The notes beneath the pieces were generated by a model. That model saw only the letters and a program-made list of their open reading frames with translations, ran no database searches and was not told the origin of the DNA. From the NCBI GenBank assembly GCA_033558025.1, contig JAUCEF010000007.1:620001-684000 (forward strand): 64,000 nucleotides of DNA, read 5' to 3'. A program made the translations under genes and the position numbers. Origin of the DNA: Phytophthora sp. 'mugwort'. Taxonomy: Eukaryota; Oomycota; Peronosporomycetes; Peronosporales; Peronosporaceae. Positions 10,797-21,672 of this stretch are shown piece after piece (the stretch's first letter is position 1; each line of letters opens with the position of its first letter).

Positions 10797-11486
10797 CTAA
10801 AAAGTGTCGTCGTGAAACAACGTATCGTCGATCGCTCTGAACCCTACGTAGAGGGTCTTCGACCCATCTCGCTCTTGCCTTACGCGGATCGGAAAGCACT
10901 CCGCTTGGCGGTTCTCCAAAATAATGCACTGACCGTCCTCTAATGAGAAGGGCCACTTGTGTTGTGGGCAAGAAATGCACACTGTGCCATCAATGTCTTC
11001 GATGTCGCCAAGGTGCAGTGAGGCAGCTTGATGCGGGCATGCGTTTTGAATTGCGTAGAACCCACCGTCATATTTGAATATTGCCACTGTCATCCCGTTT
11101 ATCGTCACCTTCGTCCCTGGATAAAGAAAATAGAGGAAAGCGTTGTCAGCACTCCGGATTGCAAGGCAAAGTACCCCCCCACCACGAACCTAGCGTTGTT
11201 GCCCTTGACCCAGGCTTAATGCGCTTCCACCCGGTGACTGTGTACTCGTATTTGGGTCTATGCTTCGTTGCCTCGACGACGTCTGCAGCACCAAAGCGTA
11301 AGAAAGTTATGTGGTTGTCGGCAACCCCCTCCCAGTCGTCCAATTACCTGACGGATGCACGTGCGTGCTAAACCACAAATAGTGGTCGTCATCGGGGTCG
11401 TCGCGGTTACGGTGCCACCGCACGGGCGGCTCTGCCTCAATCTCGTCTTCCTCCCAGGACAGATCCGGATGCAGGCGGTTCATCAT
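10797..11486 (-). CDS. Rieske-type 2Fe-2S protein
   Basis: Three exons, 11486-11348, 11282-11190 and 11116-10797, encode about 183 residues; introns are 65 and 73 bases and phases agree. Residues 1-75 are a charged, tryptophan-rich head (WEEDEIEAEPPVRWHRN; DDDHYLWFSTHVHPS). A Rieske ferredoxin-like domain fills about 77-175. The cluster ligands are visible as CPH (in IQNACPHQAASLHLGD) and C-x2-H (in CISCPQHKWPF), which is the canonical two-Cys two-His set. There is no signal peptide and no catalytic oxygenase domain, so it resembles soluble Rieske ferredoxin-like proteins (RFESD type) that pass electrons to unknown partners. Start: two consecutive ATGs at 11486 and 11483. It is divergent from U2AF1 across 187 bases. 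Confidence 0.88.
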
Positions 11487-11673
11487 TTTTGTTATCAGAC
11501 TGCAATATAGAATCCCTAGCCGCCGCTCGTTCGTGTTCGTACCTAGTCATACACCTCTGACATTCAATACCTGCTGAAATCCATAAACATGTTTATCGGG
11601 AAACCGGTGAGATAGCATATAGCTTGCAGCGGGTGGAGTGGAAACCATTCTGGAATCTTTCGAAGAAGGAGGG

Positions 11674-12702
11674 ATGTCGAGCAGGTACGGGGACGAGTTC
11701 CGCGGGCGCGGCAGGGACCGCAGCAGGGAACGCGGCTACGTCGGCGGCAACGGCGGCGGAGGAGGAGACAGAGGTTATGGGGGCCGTTCGGGCGCAGGGG
11801 GCTACGGCCGGGACCGCACACTTGGCCGTCGCAGTGAGCAGAGTGGCGGCGGCGCCGAGCACTTGGCGCGCATTCACGGCACGGAGGAGGACCGCGTGAA
11901 CTGCCCGTTTTACTTCAAAATTGGCGCCTGTCGACACGGCGACCGCTGCTCCCGGCTACACAATAAACCCGTGTTCAGTCAGACGATCCTCGTGAGCCAC
12001 ATGTACCAGAACCCGATCGCGCAGGTGATCGCGCAGAACGGAGACCCGGCATCGCTGGATCAGCGCCAGGTGGATGAGGAGTTCGAGGACTTTTACGAAG
12101 AAATCTTCGAAGAGCTGTGCAAGTTTGGCAAGTTGGAGGAGCTAAACATTTGCGACAACTTAGGCGACCATCTCGTGGGCAATGTGTACGCCAAGTTTGA
12201 AGACGAGGAGTACGCGGCGGCGGCGCAGAAGGCTCTATACGGCCGCTTTTATGCGGGTCGTCCGCTCGTGTGCGAGTTCTCGCCCGTTACGGATTTCAGG
12301 GAAGCGCGCTGCCGCCAATTCGATGAGGGAACCTGCAACCGCGGCGGCTACTGCAATTTTATGCACATCAAGACAGTGCCGCGGCCCATGCAGCGCGAGC
12401 TAGAGAGGATGTTCAACCGCGGCCATCGCGGCAAAAGCCGCAGCAAGAGCAGAAGCAGAAGTCGCAGCGGCAGCCGTGGGCGCGGACGACATGCGGGGGG
12501 ACCCTCACGCTCTCGCAGTGGATCGCACGATGCCGTAAAGGGCGTATCCTCCCGCCGCAAAGGCAGCCGCAGCCGTTCTCCACCGCCTGCCAAGAAGGAC
12601 CATCGTAGTCGCTCACGCAGTCACAGCCCGCGATCCTCTGCGCGGGTCCCGAATTACGATGCCCCAAAGACGGTAAACGGCACGGTGGAGACGAAGGATT
12701 AA
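11674..12702 (+). CDS. U2AF1: Splicing factor U2AF small subunit
   Basis: Single exon, 342 residues. U2AF1 recognises the AG at 3' splice sites as partner of U2AF2. The order is: a Gly/Arg-rich N-terminal extension (1-45), zinc finger 1 ([20 protein letters not shown]), a U2AF-homology RRM (about 105-205, [19 protein letters not shown]), zinc finger 2 ([19 protein letters not shown]), and an Arg-Ser domain to the end. The CCCH spacing of both fingers is intact. The glycine-rich head is longer than in animal U2AF1, where zinc finger 1 begins near residue 16. The ATG at 11674 follows an in-frame GTG-started extension and is the first ATG. A possible AATAAA lies near 12838. Confidence 0.97.
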   Translation: MSSRYGDEFRGRGRDRSRERGYVGGNGGGGGDRGYGGRSGAGGYGRDRTLGRRSEQSGGGAEHLARIHGTEEDRVNCPFYFKIGACRHGDRCSRLHNKPVFSQTILVSHMYQNPIAQVIAQNGDPASLDQRQVDEEFEDFYEEIFEELCKFGKLEELNICDNLGDHLVGNVYAKFEDEEYAAAAQKALYGRFYAGRPLVCEFSPVTDFREARCRQFDEGTCNRGGYCNFMHIKTVPRPMQRELERMFNRGHRGKSRSKSRSRSRSGSRGRGRHAGGPSRSRSGSHDAVKGVSSRRKGSRSRSPPPAKKDHRSRSRSHSPRSSARVPNYDAPKTVNGTVETKD

Positions 12703-13239
12703 TTGCCCTTTTCATTTGAACTACATGTAGATCTCTTATTCGTTGCTGCATAGGTTTTGTTGGCTAAGCGCAGACAAGAGGTGAGCAATGAGACTGTTCT
12801 TCTTGCTGGCTTTGCCGCTTCCACGAGGTATCGAACCTAATAAATGGATCCTTTCGTATAATTTTGGTTAATAGTGAAGGGAGGCACTCAGAAATTACGA
12901 CTGTGTAGTTTACTCTACAGATTGCAGGACCCAAAGTTGTCTGCGATTTTATCGCTCACGTGTGCAATAGCCACACGTAACAACTTGGTCGTCAAGGTAA
13001 GACAGCAACAAGGTGGAGCAAAAGGCAGACCGAAGTGGATTGATTGTTTGAAATGTGATAAGCACGCCAAGAAAGCGCTTTAAAACAATTCTACAGAAAA
13101 ACTGGAAGAATCTGCTAACTAGTAAAACGCGTCATCGAAAAAAGCATCCTGGATATGCTGCTTTCGCTTACGGTCTCCCTTCAGTTCATTGCTGCGTTGT
13201 TTCCTTGACGCAGACTTCTTATCGAAAACATCGCGCTAT
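12703..13239. other. Convergent intergenic gap, nothing recognised
   Basis: This lies between the stops of U2AF1 and the IFRD gene. It holds an AATAAA near 12838 and a short ORF near 12874 with a GTG start and no family resemblance. No tRNA or repeat was seen. Confidence 0.6.
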
Positions 13240-14838
13240 TCAATGCCACAACACATTGCTGTCAGAACCTGATCCGTAACAAACTGTAGCAATCTCGCAA
13301 CGCACCCTGTCCACTTTGCGGTTTTCCAAAGTCTCGGGCAAGTCCAGCATCGAGCGAAGCATATTATTGTACTTGATGTGTTCTTGAAGCCCGATCTGCA
13401 AGCACTCCTTCATCGCTTCGAATTGTTTGACAGATTTCCACGAGCTAATCTCCAACACCTCGCTCTTCACCCCAAACGAGACGTGCGGAGTTTCACCAGT
13501 CTGTCGAATACAAGCAAATGCATCACCGTCAGCAATAGACACTTCCGTAAGCGTGGGAAACTGTCTCGAATGCAGATCTTACGGCAAGCGTTGAGTGAAT
13601 GTCGCGGAATACCACGCGCTGAGTCTTTCGATCCTTCTTGCTGTTTTTCTTGCTGCTGTCCTTGCTCATTTCAAGGAAGCGATCCAAAATTTCTTCACCG
13701 TATGGCAACGATACACCGCAATTCTGTGCGCTTTCGTACAGGAAAGCTACGTTCTCACCAGCAGCAGAGCGCACTTCAACATCTTTGTGATCGAGCAAGG
13801 TCAGCAACTTCAACACCAATCTTTCATGTAATAAGCAGGCTGGTTAGTTACGGCTGTCAACAACCACGCAACCTCGACAAAATAGTGTTAGTTCTTCACC
13901 TTTCCATCAAGCTATCACTCGCGAGCAATTCATCTGGAAGGGAGGACGCAACAAGCCCCCAAGAATCTAGCGCAGCCTTGCAAATGTCGCCAACGACTTT
14001 CGGGTTAAAAAACGTTTCGAACAGCTCCAAAAGCTCCTCAGTGTTCTCCTCCTCAACACTGCATACAAAGCAGATCAGGCCAAGGGCGCGAATGGTCTGC
14101 GCAAATGAACCTGGTCTTAATATTCTTATCCTAACCACGAATAAGCAATGTGGCAGCAACATACGTACCGAAACTTTTATCTTCGCATTTCTGGCTGTCT
14201 TGATCAACGGTTTCAGCACGTTTTTCGATCGCTGGAAAAAGAGTTCCTCTTCCTCTCCAAATATGATTGCCATGATAGCCAAGATGCGAGATCCTAGCAC
14301 CGCCTCGGCTTCGGACGGCTTACGAAGACATCCAAGTACACTGTCCATGAAGCTACCCCACTAACGATGTTAGATCGGCAAGTATGACGCTTTGGATTGA
14401 GCTGGACGTACCTCTCGCTGATGTCTTCCGGTGCCAAGTACTGCAGCAGGTGGCTCGTCAGCTTCTCCAGTGCAGCTACCCGTGTCGTCGTTCTAAGCAT
14501 GAATGTGGGTGATATCATATCAAAAATATGGGCATTTCTGATGATATATTAATGATACAGCCCCGATGTACCTTTTCTCGGTCAGCTCCTCAATGGCCTC
14601 GTCGATCTCCTGCTCGTCGTCCACGTTCTTCGAGTAGCTGTCGTAGAACTCGCCGTCGTCCGACACGAACGTTCCGCGCGTCTCCACCGACGCCACGGAC
14701 GCGGCCTCATCGTCGTCGTCCTCTTCGTGGAGCATGCGCCGGCCACCTACACACAACCCCGAAAGATCAGCCGCCGCATAGCAGAGAAAGCACTGCCGCC
14801 AGCGCTATATCAGTCGAACCTCCGCGCTTCTTTCCCAT
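13240..14838 (-). CDS. Interferon-related developmental regulator (IFRD) family protein
   Basis: Seven exons: 14838-14820, 14746-14572, 14492-14412, 14352-14169, 14096-13900, 13820-13583 and 13500-13240. Phases agree throughout and give about 384 residues. The first exon is only 19 bases (MGKKRGG). An acidic stretch (HEEDDDDEAASV) is followed by the armadillo-like IFRD domain (AIEELTEKRTTTRVAALEKL, exons 2-3; KIKVSTIRALGLICFVCSVE, exons 4-5; LTLLDHKDVEVRSAAGENVA). The C-terminal IFRD_C signature is in the last exon (SEVLEISSWKSVKQFEAMKE; GLQEHIKYNNMLRSM). In animals IFRD1/TIS7 is a transcriptional co-regulator, and IFRD proteins can bind hibernating ribosomes; which applies here is unknown. 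It is divergent from UBA1. Confidence 0.9.
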
Positions 14839-15391
14839 GCTGATTAATTTATAGGCTGCTTGTTTTGCTGCGTTGCTCTCGCCGCCGGAGATTCTTCCCA
14901 AGTGACCCACCGAAGTTCCAAGCGATAGAACTGACACCAGTACTGTATACCATTGGCTGAAATAACGCCATGTTTTTGCCAATTGACGCCGGGAACAGAC
15001 CTGAAGCTGTAGACAACGTCAAACCTGAAAAAACGAAAGGTGAGGAAGATCGCAGGGGGAAGCGCGGGCCTCCCAGCGGAGAATCGCTCTGGCATTATAT
15101 GGCACCCCCTCGATGAACGTAGAGCTGTTCTACGTACTAACGACGACTATGCTGTAAGCAGGTCTGTTGTGGCTTGAAAGACACGCCAGCAGCTGAAGCG
15201 GCAGATCTGAAGAACCTCGAGGGAGAAGCACTCCGTCAACTAACAAGCGTAACTTTACCGCAACTAGGTCAGTATTTGAGGTATATATAGGACAGCCGGT
15301 TGGAAGAGGCGAGCAACTAGAGAGAGAAGGGCGTGAAGCACCATATTCATGCCATGTTGTCACTTTCTGTCGTAACGCCAGCACCAGCGCC
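14839..15391. promoter_or_regulatory. Divergent promoter gap between IFRD gene and UBA1
   Basis: The 553-base gap holds no supported gene. A TATA-like tatatatagg lies near 15284-15293, upstream of the UBA1 start. An upstream ATG at 15353 opens a 13-codon reading frame that stops by overlapping the UBA1 ATG (CCATGAGC), so it is a possible upstream ORF. Confidence 0.45.
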
Positions 15392-18300
15392 ATGAGCTCG
15401 CAAATTGTGACGGCGGGGGATGTGAGTGAGACCGCTGACGGTGTGCGGAACTTGGTGTATGTCACAGACGACACCATGGATATCGACCAGGCCGGCGCCG
15501 CGCAGATTGACGAGGGGCTTTACAGCCGCCAGCTCTACGTGATGGGTCGCGAGGCGCAGTTGCGAATGGGGGAGTCTAACGTGCTCATTGTTGGGCTTAA
15601 TGGCCTCGGCGTGGAAATCGCCAAAAACGTGATTTTGGCTGGAGTGAAGAGCGTCACACTGCACGACGACACCCCGGCCAGCATGCTCGACCTGGCCTCC
15701 CAATTTTACCTGACGGAGGCCGACATTGGCACACCGCGCGCGACAGTGTCTGTGAAGAAGCTGGCGGAGCTGAACCCTTACGTGCCTGTACGATGTCACA
15801 GTGGCGAGATCGCGGAGGAGTTCTTGCTTGGATTCCGGGTGCGTGTACGGTGGTAAATTTATTTGTTGAGATATGATACTGAACCATTTATGTTGTACTT
15901 TGCTGTCGATTCTATTGCTTTCAGGCGGTTGTTCTCGTCAACGCCCCACTTAAGGAGGCAACACGGATCAACGCTATTTGTCACGCCAAGTCGATTGCTT
16001 TCGTCAAGACCGAGGCGCGTGGCGTTTTTGGATCGGTTTTCTGCGACTTTGGAGACGAGTTTATCGTGTCAGACCGCGATGGCGTGGAACCTGTGAACTG
16101 CTTGGTATCTTCTATTTCCAACTCCGCACCTCCTTTAGTTACTGTGAATGATGATACCCGTCACGGGTTGGAAACCGGGGATTTGGTGTCGTTCCGCGAA
16201 GTGACGGGCTTCCCTTTTTTGAATGATAGCAAGCCCAGAACGGTGACGGTGACTGGCCCGTTCACTTTTACCCTCGACATCATCGATGATGCCGATAAAA
16301 AACGTTTTGAGCAAGGACAGCCGTCCACTGGAGGCTATGTTACCAAGGTAAAACAGCCCCTCGTAACCAAGTTCAAGAACCTGGAGAACGCGCTTGTGGA
16401 GCCTGGAGAGTTCTTGATTAGCGACTTCGCCAAGCTGGGCCGTTCCGAGCTGCTTCACGTGGCGTTTCAAGCATTAGATGCGTTCCAAGAGAAGCACAAA
16501 GGTAACTACCCGAAGCCAGGTTGCATGAAGGATGGGAACGAAGTTGTCGCTCTTGCCACAGATATCAATAAGCTGTCGGCTTCAAAAAAGCAATTTAGCG
16601 TCGAAAATATTGATGCCGCTGACTCGAGAAAAATCATACAAGCGCTTTCGGCAGGCGCTGCCGGCGTGATTTCCCCCATGGCAGCTTTTCTCGGAGGTAT
16701 AGTCGGTCAGGAAGCTCTCAAGGCATGTAGTGGAAAGTTTACGCCAATCCAACAATTTTTCTACTTTGACGCGGTGGAGTGTCTCCCTGACGCCGTATAT
16801 ACTGGAGCTGCTGACGAGTTCGCACCCACTGGCTCTCGATACGACGGACAAATTGTCGTATTTGGCCGGAAGCTTCAGGAAAAAATCAAAAGCCTTAACA
16901 TGTTCCTCGTGGGTGCCGGTGCAATCGGTTGCGAAATGCTGAAGAATTGGGCAATGATGGGTGTGGCATCTAATAAGGATGGTACCATCCACATCACGGA
17001 TATGGACACTATTGAGAAGTCGAACCTGAATCGTCAGTTCTTATTCCGCTCGAATGACGTCCAGCAAGCTAAGTCCTCAGTTGCTGCTCGGGCTATCAAG
17101 GGAATGAATCCAGACGTTAACGTGCAGGCTTACGTGTCTCGGGTTGGTGAAGAATCGGAAGGCCAATTCAACGACGACTTTTTCGAATCGCTCTCTGGTG
17201 TGTGTACGGCACTGGATAATGTTGAAGCTCGCTTGTATATGGACCAGCGCTGCTTGTTCTACGGTCTGCCTATGTTTGAGTCGGGTACATTGGGAACGAA
17301 GGGCAACACGCAGATTATCGTTCCGCACAAAACTGAGAACTACGGAGCTTCTCGGGACCCTCCTGAGAAAAGCATTCCCATTTGCACTCTAAAGAACTTC
17401 CCCAATGCGATCGAGCACACTCTCCAATGGGCACGTGATTGGTTCGAAGGTGAATTTTTCCAGGCTCCGTCAGATGTTAACCGTTACTTGCAGGGACCGG
17501 CATTCATGAAGGAACTCAATGAGCAACAAAACACCAAGGTTGAAACGCTGGAGCGGCTGAAGGGCTCCCTTGTGGATGATCGTCCGATGTCGTTCGAGGA
17601 CTGCATTTTGTGGGCTCGCTTCAAGTTTGAAGATCTTTTCAGCAACCAGATCAAGCAGCTTCTATACAACTTCCCTCTGGACCAGGTATGTCATCGCGGT
17701 CATTTGAGATTTTCATTTCGTTTGTTACCTCTTGATCCCGTACTGACCCATAAACTTCCCTTTAACGCAGTTAACAACGACCGGCACTCCATTCTGGTCT
17801 GGACCGAAGCGACCCCCAACGCCGATTACGTTTGACGCAAAGGACCCGCTGCATATGGACTTCATCATTTCCGTTGCTAACAACCGCGCAAAGATATATG
17901 GTCTTAAGGGGCACACCGACAGAGATGCGTTCGCCCAAGTCGTCGCTGGCATTCATGTCCCATTGTTCTCACCAAGGAAGGGTGTAAAAATTGCCGCTTC
18001 CGATGCTGAACTTAAGGAGGATGGCAGTGCTGCTTCAGGGCTTGAAGACGCGGATACTCAATGTGAATTCATTCTGAAGGAGTTGCCGAAGCCGGCGACT
18101 CTCGCAGGCTACCGTATGCGGCCGATTGAGTTTGACAAGGATGACGACTCTCACATGGAGGTTATCGTGTCTGTTTCCAACCTGCGTGCGCGCTCCTACA
18201 AGATCCCGGAGGAGGACATGCACAAATCGCGTTTAATTGCTGGCAAGATCATTCCAGCCATCGCCACGACGACAGCACTTGTGACTGGACTTGTGTGCTT

Positions 18301-18757
18301 TGAGTTTTTGAAGGTATTTCAGGACAAGGCCCTGGACCATTACAAAAACGGGTTTGTGAACCTCGCGCTGCCACTGTTTACTTTTGCCGAGCCGATTGAG
18401 CCGAAGTTCACGAAGACTGTGCTTAAGGGCGAGGAGTACAAATGGACGGCGTGGGACCGTTTGGAGGTGGACCGCGGCGACATGACACTGAAGGATTTCC
18501 TGGCGTACTTCGAGAAGGAGTACGACGCTGAGGTCTCTATGCTGTCATACGGCGTCACAATCCTCTACGCTATGTATTCTGCGAAGTCGCGATTGAAGGA
18601 GCGCATGACGATGAAGATCTCGGACCTCGTGCGCACGGTGACCAAAAAGGCCATCGACCCGAAGCTGAAGTACCTTATCCTGGAGGTGTGCGCCATGGAT
18701 GCCGACGGAGAGGACGTGGAACTGCCCTACCTGCGCTACCACTACAAGCAACAGTAA
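15392..18757 (+). CDS. UBA1: Ubiquitin-activating enzyme E1
   Basis: Three exons, 15392-15838, 15925-17685 and 17771-18757, all phase 0, encode 1064 residues, the usual E1 length. E1 adenylates ubiquitin and passes it through a thioester to E2 enzymes, in the cytosol and nucleus. The inactive adenylation half ([33 protein letters not shown]) precedes the active half ([30 protein letters not shown]). The catalytic cysteine is Cys636 in [10 protein letters not shown] (Cys632 in human UBA1). The conserved [13 protein letters not shown] lies just after intron 2, and the ubiquitin-fold domain with ALYGVTIL-like residues closes the protein ([13 protein letters not shown]). An AATAAA follows about 30 bases after the stop. 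The next gene, also ubiquitin-related, starts 181 bases downstream on the same strand. Confidence 0.97.
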
Positions 18758-18938
18758 GCAAGGCGTCAAGTAGGTTTTACAGCCTAATAAACGATTGCGC
18801 TTGAACTTGCCTATTTTCAGTCAAAATTTAAGTTTAAGTATACTACAGAGTTTTGATGACGTTTTAACTAAAACTTTTAATTAAAGGCTCAAAAGTCCGA
18901 GCCATTTCAGCAAATTGACGAGAAAGGAACGAAAGAGG

Positions 18939-21465
18939 ATGGCGCTATACGTGAAGTTTAACCAGCAGTCTAAACGCTTGAAGGTCACGCCCAGCACAAC
19001 AATGGTACGTTAGCCCCCCCCCCCCCCTCGCTCTCGCCGTCACTAATCTTTATATCACCGCGCAGTTTCAAGTGTTGGCAGAAGCGCGGGAGCAGTTCGG
19101 CCTGAACGATTCGCGGCAGTACCAGCTCCTGCACCGCAGCAACCCCATCGACTTGTCGATCCCCTTCCGCCTCACTGGTGTCTCGAACAATGCCTCCGTG
19201 GAGCTGAGAGAGCTGGAAGGGGCGGCAGAGGTGCAGAAAGTGCGCGTGTGCATCCAGTTGCGCGACGGCAAGCGTCTCCAGGCCTCTTTCGGGAGCGACG
19301 CGACTATGGAGGGCATCTTGTCATTCTTCAAGTTACTTCCGGCGCCAGACCAGGTGCTGTTTGTTATCTCTACTAAGAGTGTGTGAACTGGAATGATGTA
19401 AATTTACCGGCCAAGTGTGTGTGGGTGACAGTTCTCCCTTGGATTCCTGCGGCGCGAGATCGAATTCCAAACTTTCGCGACGACCACATTAAAAGGTGAA
19501 ACACTCGCTGACGATGTGAGTCGGAATCATACCCATCGCTGTACACTGAGGTAAACTTTGTTTTGTGTTTCCCTTTGTAGAGTTGGGTATCCTGAGTGGC
19601 TCAGCGATGTTTCGCGTTCAGGTTGCGGATGAACCTAGCTCAGATGCGCTATGCACCAAAAACCTATCTGCGTCCCCACAGAAACCTCATGTTTCGTTTG
19701 CATCTGCCTCGCCGTCTCTCTCAGCCCCACGTGATCCTGCTCCTACCCCCAAGACGTCCAGCCATGCTCCTGCGCCACATACTGAGGACATGGACATGAA
19801 AGAACCTGTCGACGAGGAGAAAGTAAGCAAAGTGGAAACTACTGCCATGGATAGCTGTGAAGCACTGCAGCTTCTACGAAACAACAGTTTTGATGCAGTG
19901 TCACGCACTACTGTCACGACGCTGATGAAAATTGTCACCAACATCTTATCCGATCTGGGTAACAATCGCATCTCCCATATCCTCGAAATCCTTTGTGTAG
20001 TACGACGGCTCTAACTCTACGTTGGTATCACTCATACAGAAAACGAGAAGGTGCGATCGATTCGCCTGTCAAACACGGCGTTCCAGCGCTCGGTGGGACA
20101 CATAAAGGGGGGTTTGGAGTTCCTGAAGTCCATTGGATTTACAGTGGTTTTAGAAACTGAAATGCTCGTGCTTCGCCCTAGCCCAAATGACAAAAGTGTG
20201 CTGGAGGAAGGTCTCCGGTTATTGAGCATTGAGGCAGATGATTTGAACATCTCAATGGATACGCGTTCAGTTGTTCATGAAAAGAAAGCAGACTCGAATT
20301 TTGATGTATTCAAGACACAGATTACCCGAATGCAGGTACGAGTGCTACTGCCGAATACGTTTGTACAAATAGTACGGAACTAATTGGTTTATATTCAGAT
20401 GCAACCACGAGGCCCAAGCACGACTGAAGTTCTTGTTGACGTTCTAAAATCGAAGCAAGACCAACTGGTTGGGCACAAGAAACCACCTCGCAACACAACT
20501 GTTGCTCTTGAAGGTAGCCGGACAAGTAGCCGGGTCGGCTCGGTGGAAGTCTCTACGGAAGGCGAGCGTAGCGAGAGAAGTGACGCGCAGTTACTCATCT
20601 CGAGTCTTAAAGCGCGACGGGGGGAGATGGAAAAAACAAAGGTTGCCAGGATTGTTAATATGTATGCCGCCAGGTTTGGGAAATAATCAGCTGTGACTGA
20701 TATTTTAATGATTGATATGCAGAACTTCCGTACCCAGGCGATGCGTGAGCTGGACGAGCTTAAGCGTAAAAAGGTTTTCCAAACGGCATTGATCCGAGTT
20801 CAATTTCCGGACCGAGGTGCGTGAAGAAAAAAAAATTACTTGCATTGCACCCATCTGACAAATGCTGCATCCATATCGATAGCTGTTATACAGGCCTCTT
20901 TCCACCCGAATGAAACGATCCAAGATGTCATGGACCACGTGACAGAATGCTTGGCGGAACAGTATAAGACTAGCAAGTTTTATCTCTACGTTTCGCCCCC
21001 TGCTCAGAAGTTGGCGGCTACGAAGACACTAATTGAGGTGAACCTTGTACCTGCTGCTCTGACGTATCTCTCGTGGTTAGAGGTACCTCAGGCTGAGGTG
21101 CCTAGCATCGGTTTTTACTTCCGCAGTGACCTGGTAAGTGGCCTAGGATCTGTCCGCCCACTTTGACCACAATACCGGTACTAACTAGGATGGTCCCGCG
21201 TGTATAGCTGGCGGATGAACTCGCTGAATCCAAGGAAAGCGTCGATCCGTTGCAGAAGGCGGTATACCCAAAGCCGCTGCATCTTGGTGAGTGCTGAAGG
21301 GCATGGATATGATTATTTCTTTACGTTGACGCTGGAATTTGTGCTGCTTGCGTAGAAACATCTCAAAGTGCAGCGAAGATCGAGCCGCGTGCTGAGTCAA
21401 CACGACAGTCGTCTTCGAGTGCACAAGTCAAATCTGCCAAAAAGCCGTCATGGCTCAAGCTCTAG
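18939..21465 (+). CDS. TUG/ASPSCR1-like protein with UBL, PUB and UBX domains
   Basis: Ten exons: 18939-19004, 19066-19380, 19432-19495, 19581-19958, 20040-20335, 20399-20641, 20723-20816, 20883-21133, 21208-21286 and 21356-21465. Phases agree, giving about 631 residues. A TUG-type ubiquitin-like domain (MALYVKFNQQSKRLKV to about 75) and a second ubiquitin-like region (about 80-160, ending LGILSGSAMFRVQ, the TUG LGLxGGSA motif) come first. A Pro/Ser linker leads to a PUB domain (about 235-345; IRLSNTAFQRSVG, GLEFLKSIGF). A coiled segment (MRELDELKRKKVF) then leads into a UBX domain (about 475-560; ALIRVQFPDR, ASFHPNETI). PUB and UBX both bind p97/Cdc48. The 64-base exon 3 was found by homology to TUG (REIEFQTFATTTL). 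Animal TUG has no PUB domain. The exon 7-8 junction uses the GATAG acceptor, because the nearer ATACAG breaks the UBX frame. Confidence 0.85.
19014..19027 (+). repeat. C14 homopolymer after 5' splice site of TUG-like gene intron 1
   Basis: Fourteen C begin 9 bases after the donor GTACGT at 19005. The run is on the coding strand, as in intron 1 of the DUF389 gene. Confidence 0.85.
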
Positions 21466-21672
21466 TGCCCCAGCGTTTGCGGCATTTGGAACCAACGCAG
21501 CTGGGTGATTGTTTGCTTCCTCACTTGCTTACACAATTAAGAAAACGGAAGTGTTTGCTGCTTCGTTAGCAATTGCGAAGTGCGCCTATTCCTATCAAAT
21601 TAAAGAACAAGCATCGCTGTGTCCACGATGCTGCTGCGGAAATAAACACGTTCTTGGTAGAAACGTACGTTA

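Noticed and set aside
12874..13083. Basic 69-codon ORF between U2AF1 and the IFRD gene
   Set aside because: GTG start, no motif, lies in a 3' region between convergent genes.
20884..20893. Acceptor ATACAG before the UBX segment of the TUG-like gene
   Set aside because: Gives the wrong frame; the upstream GATAG acceptor preserves the UBX core.
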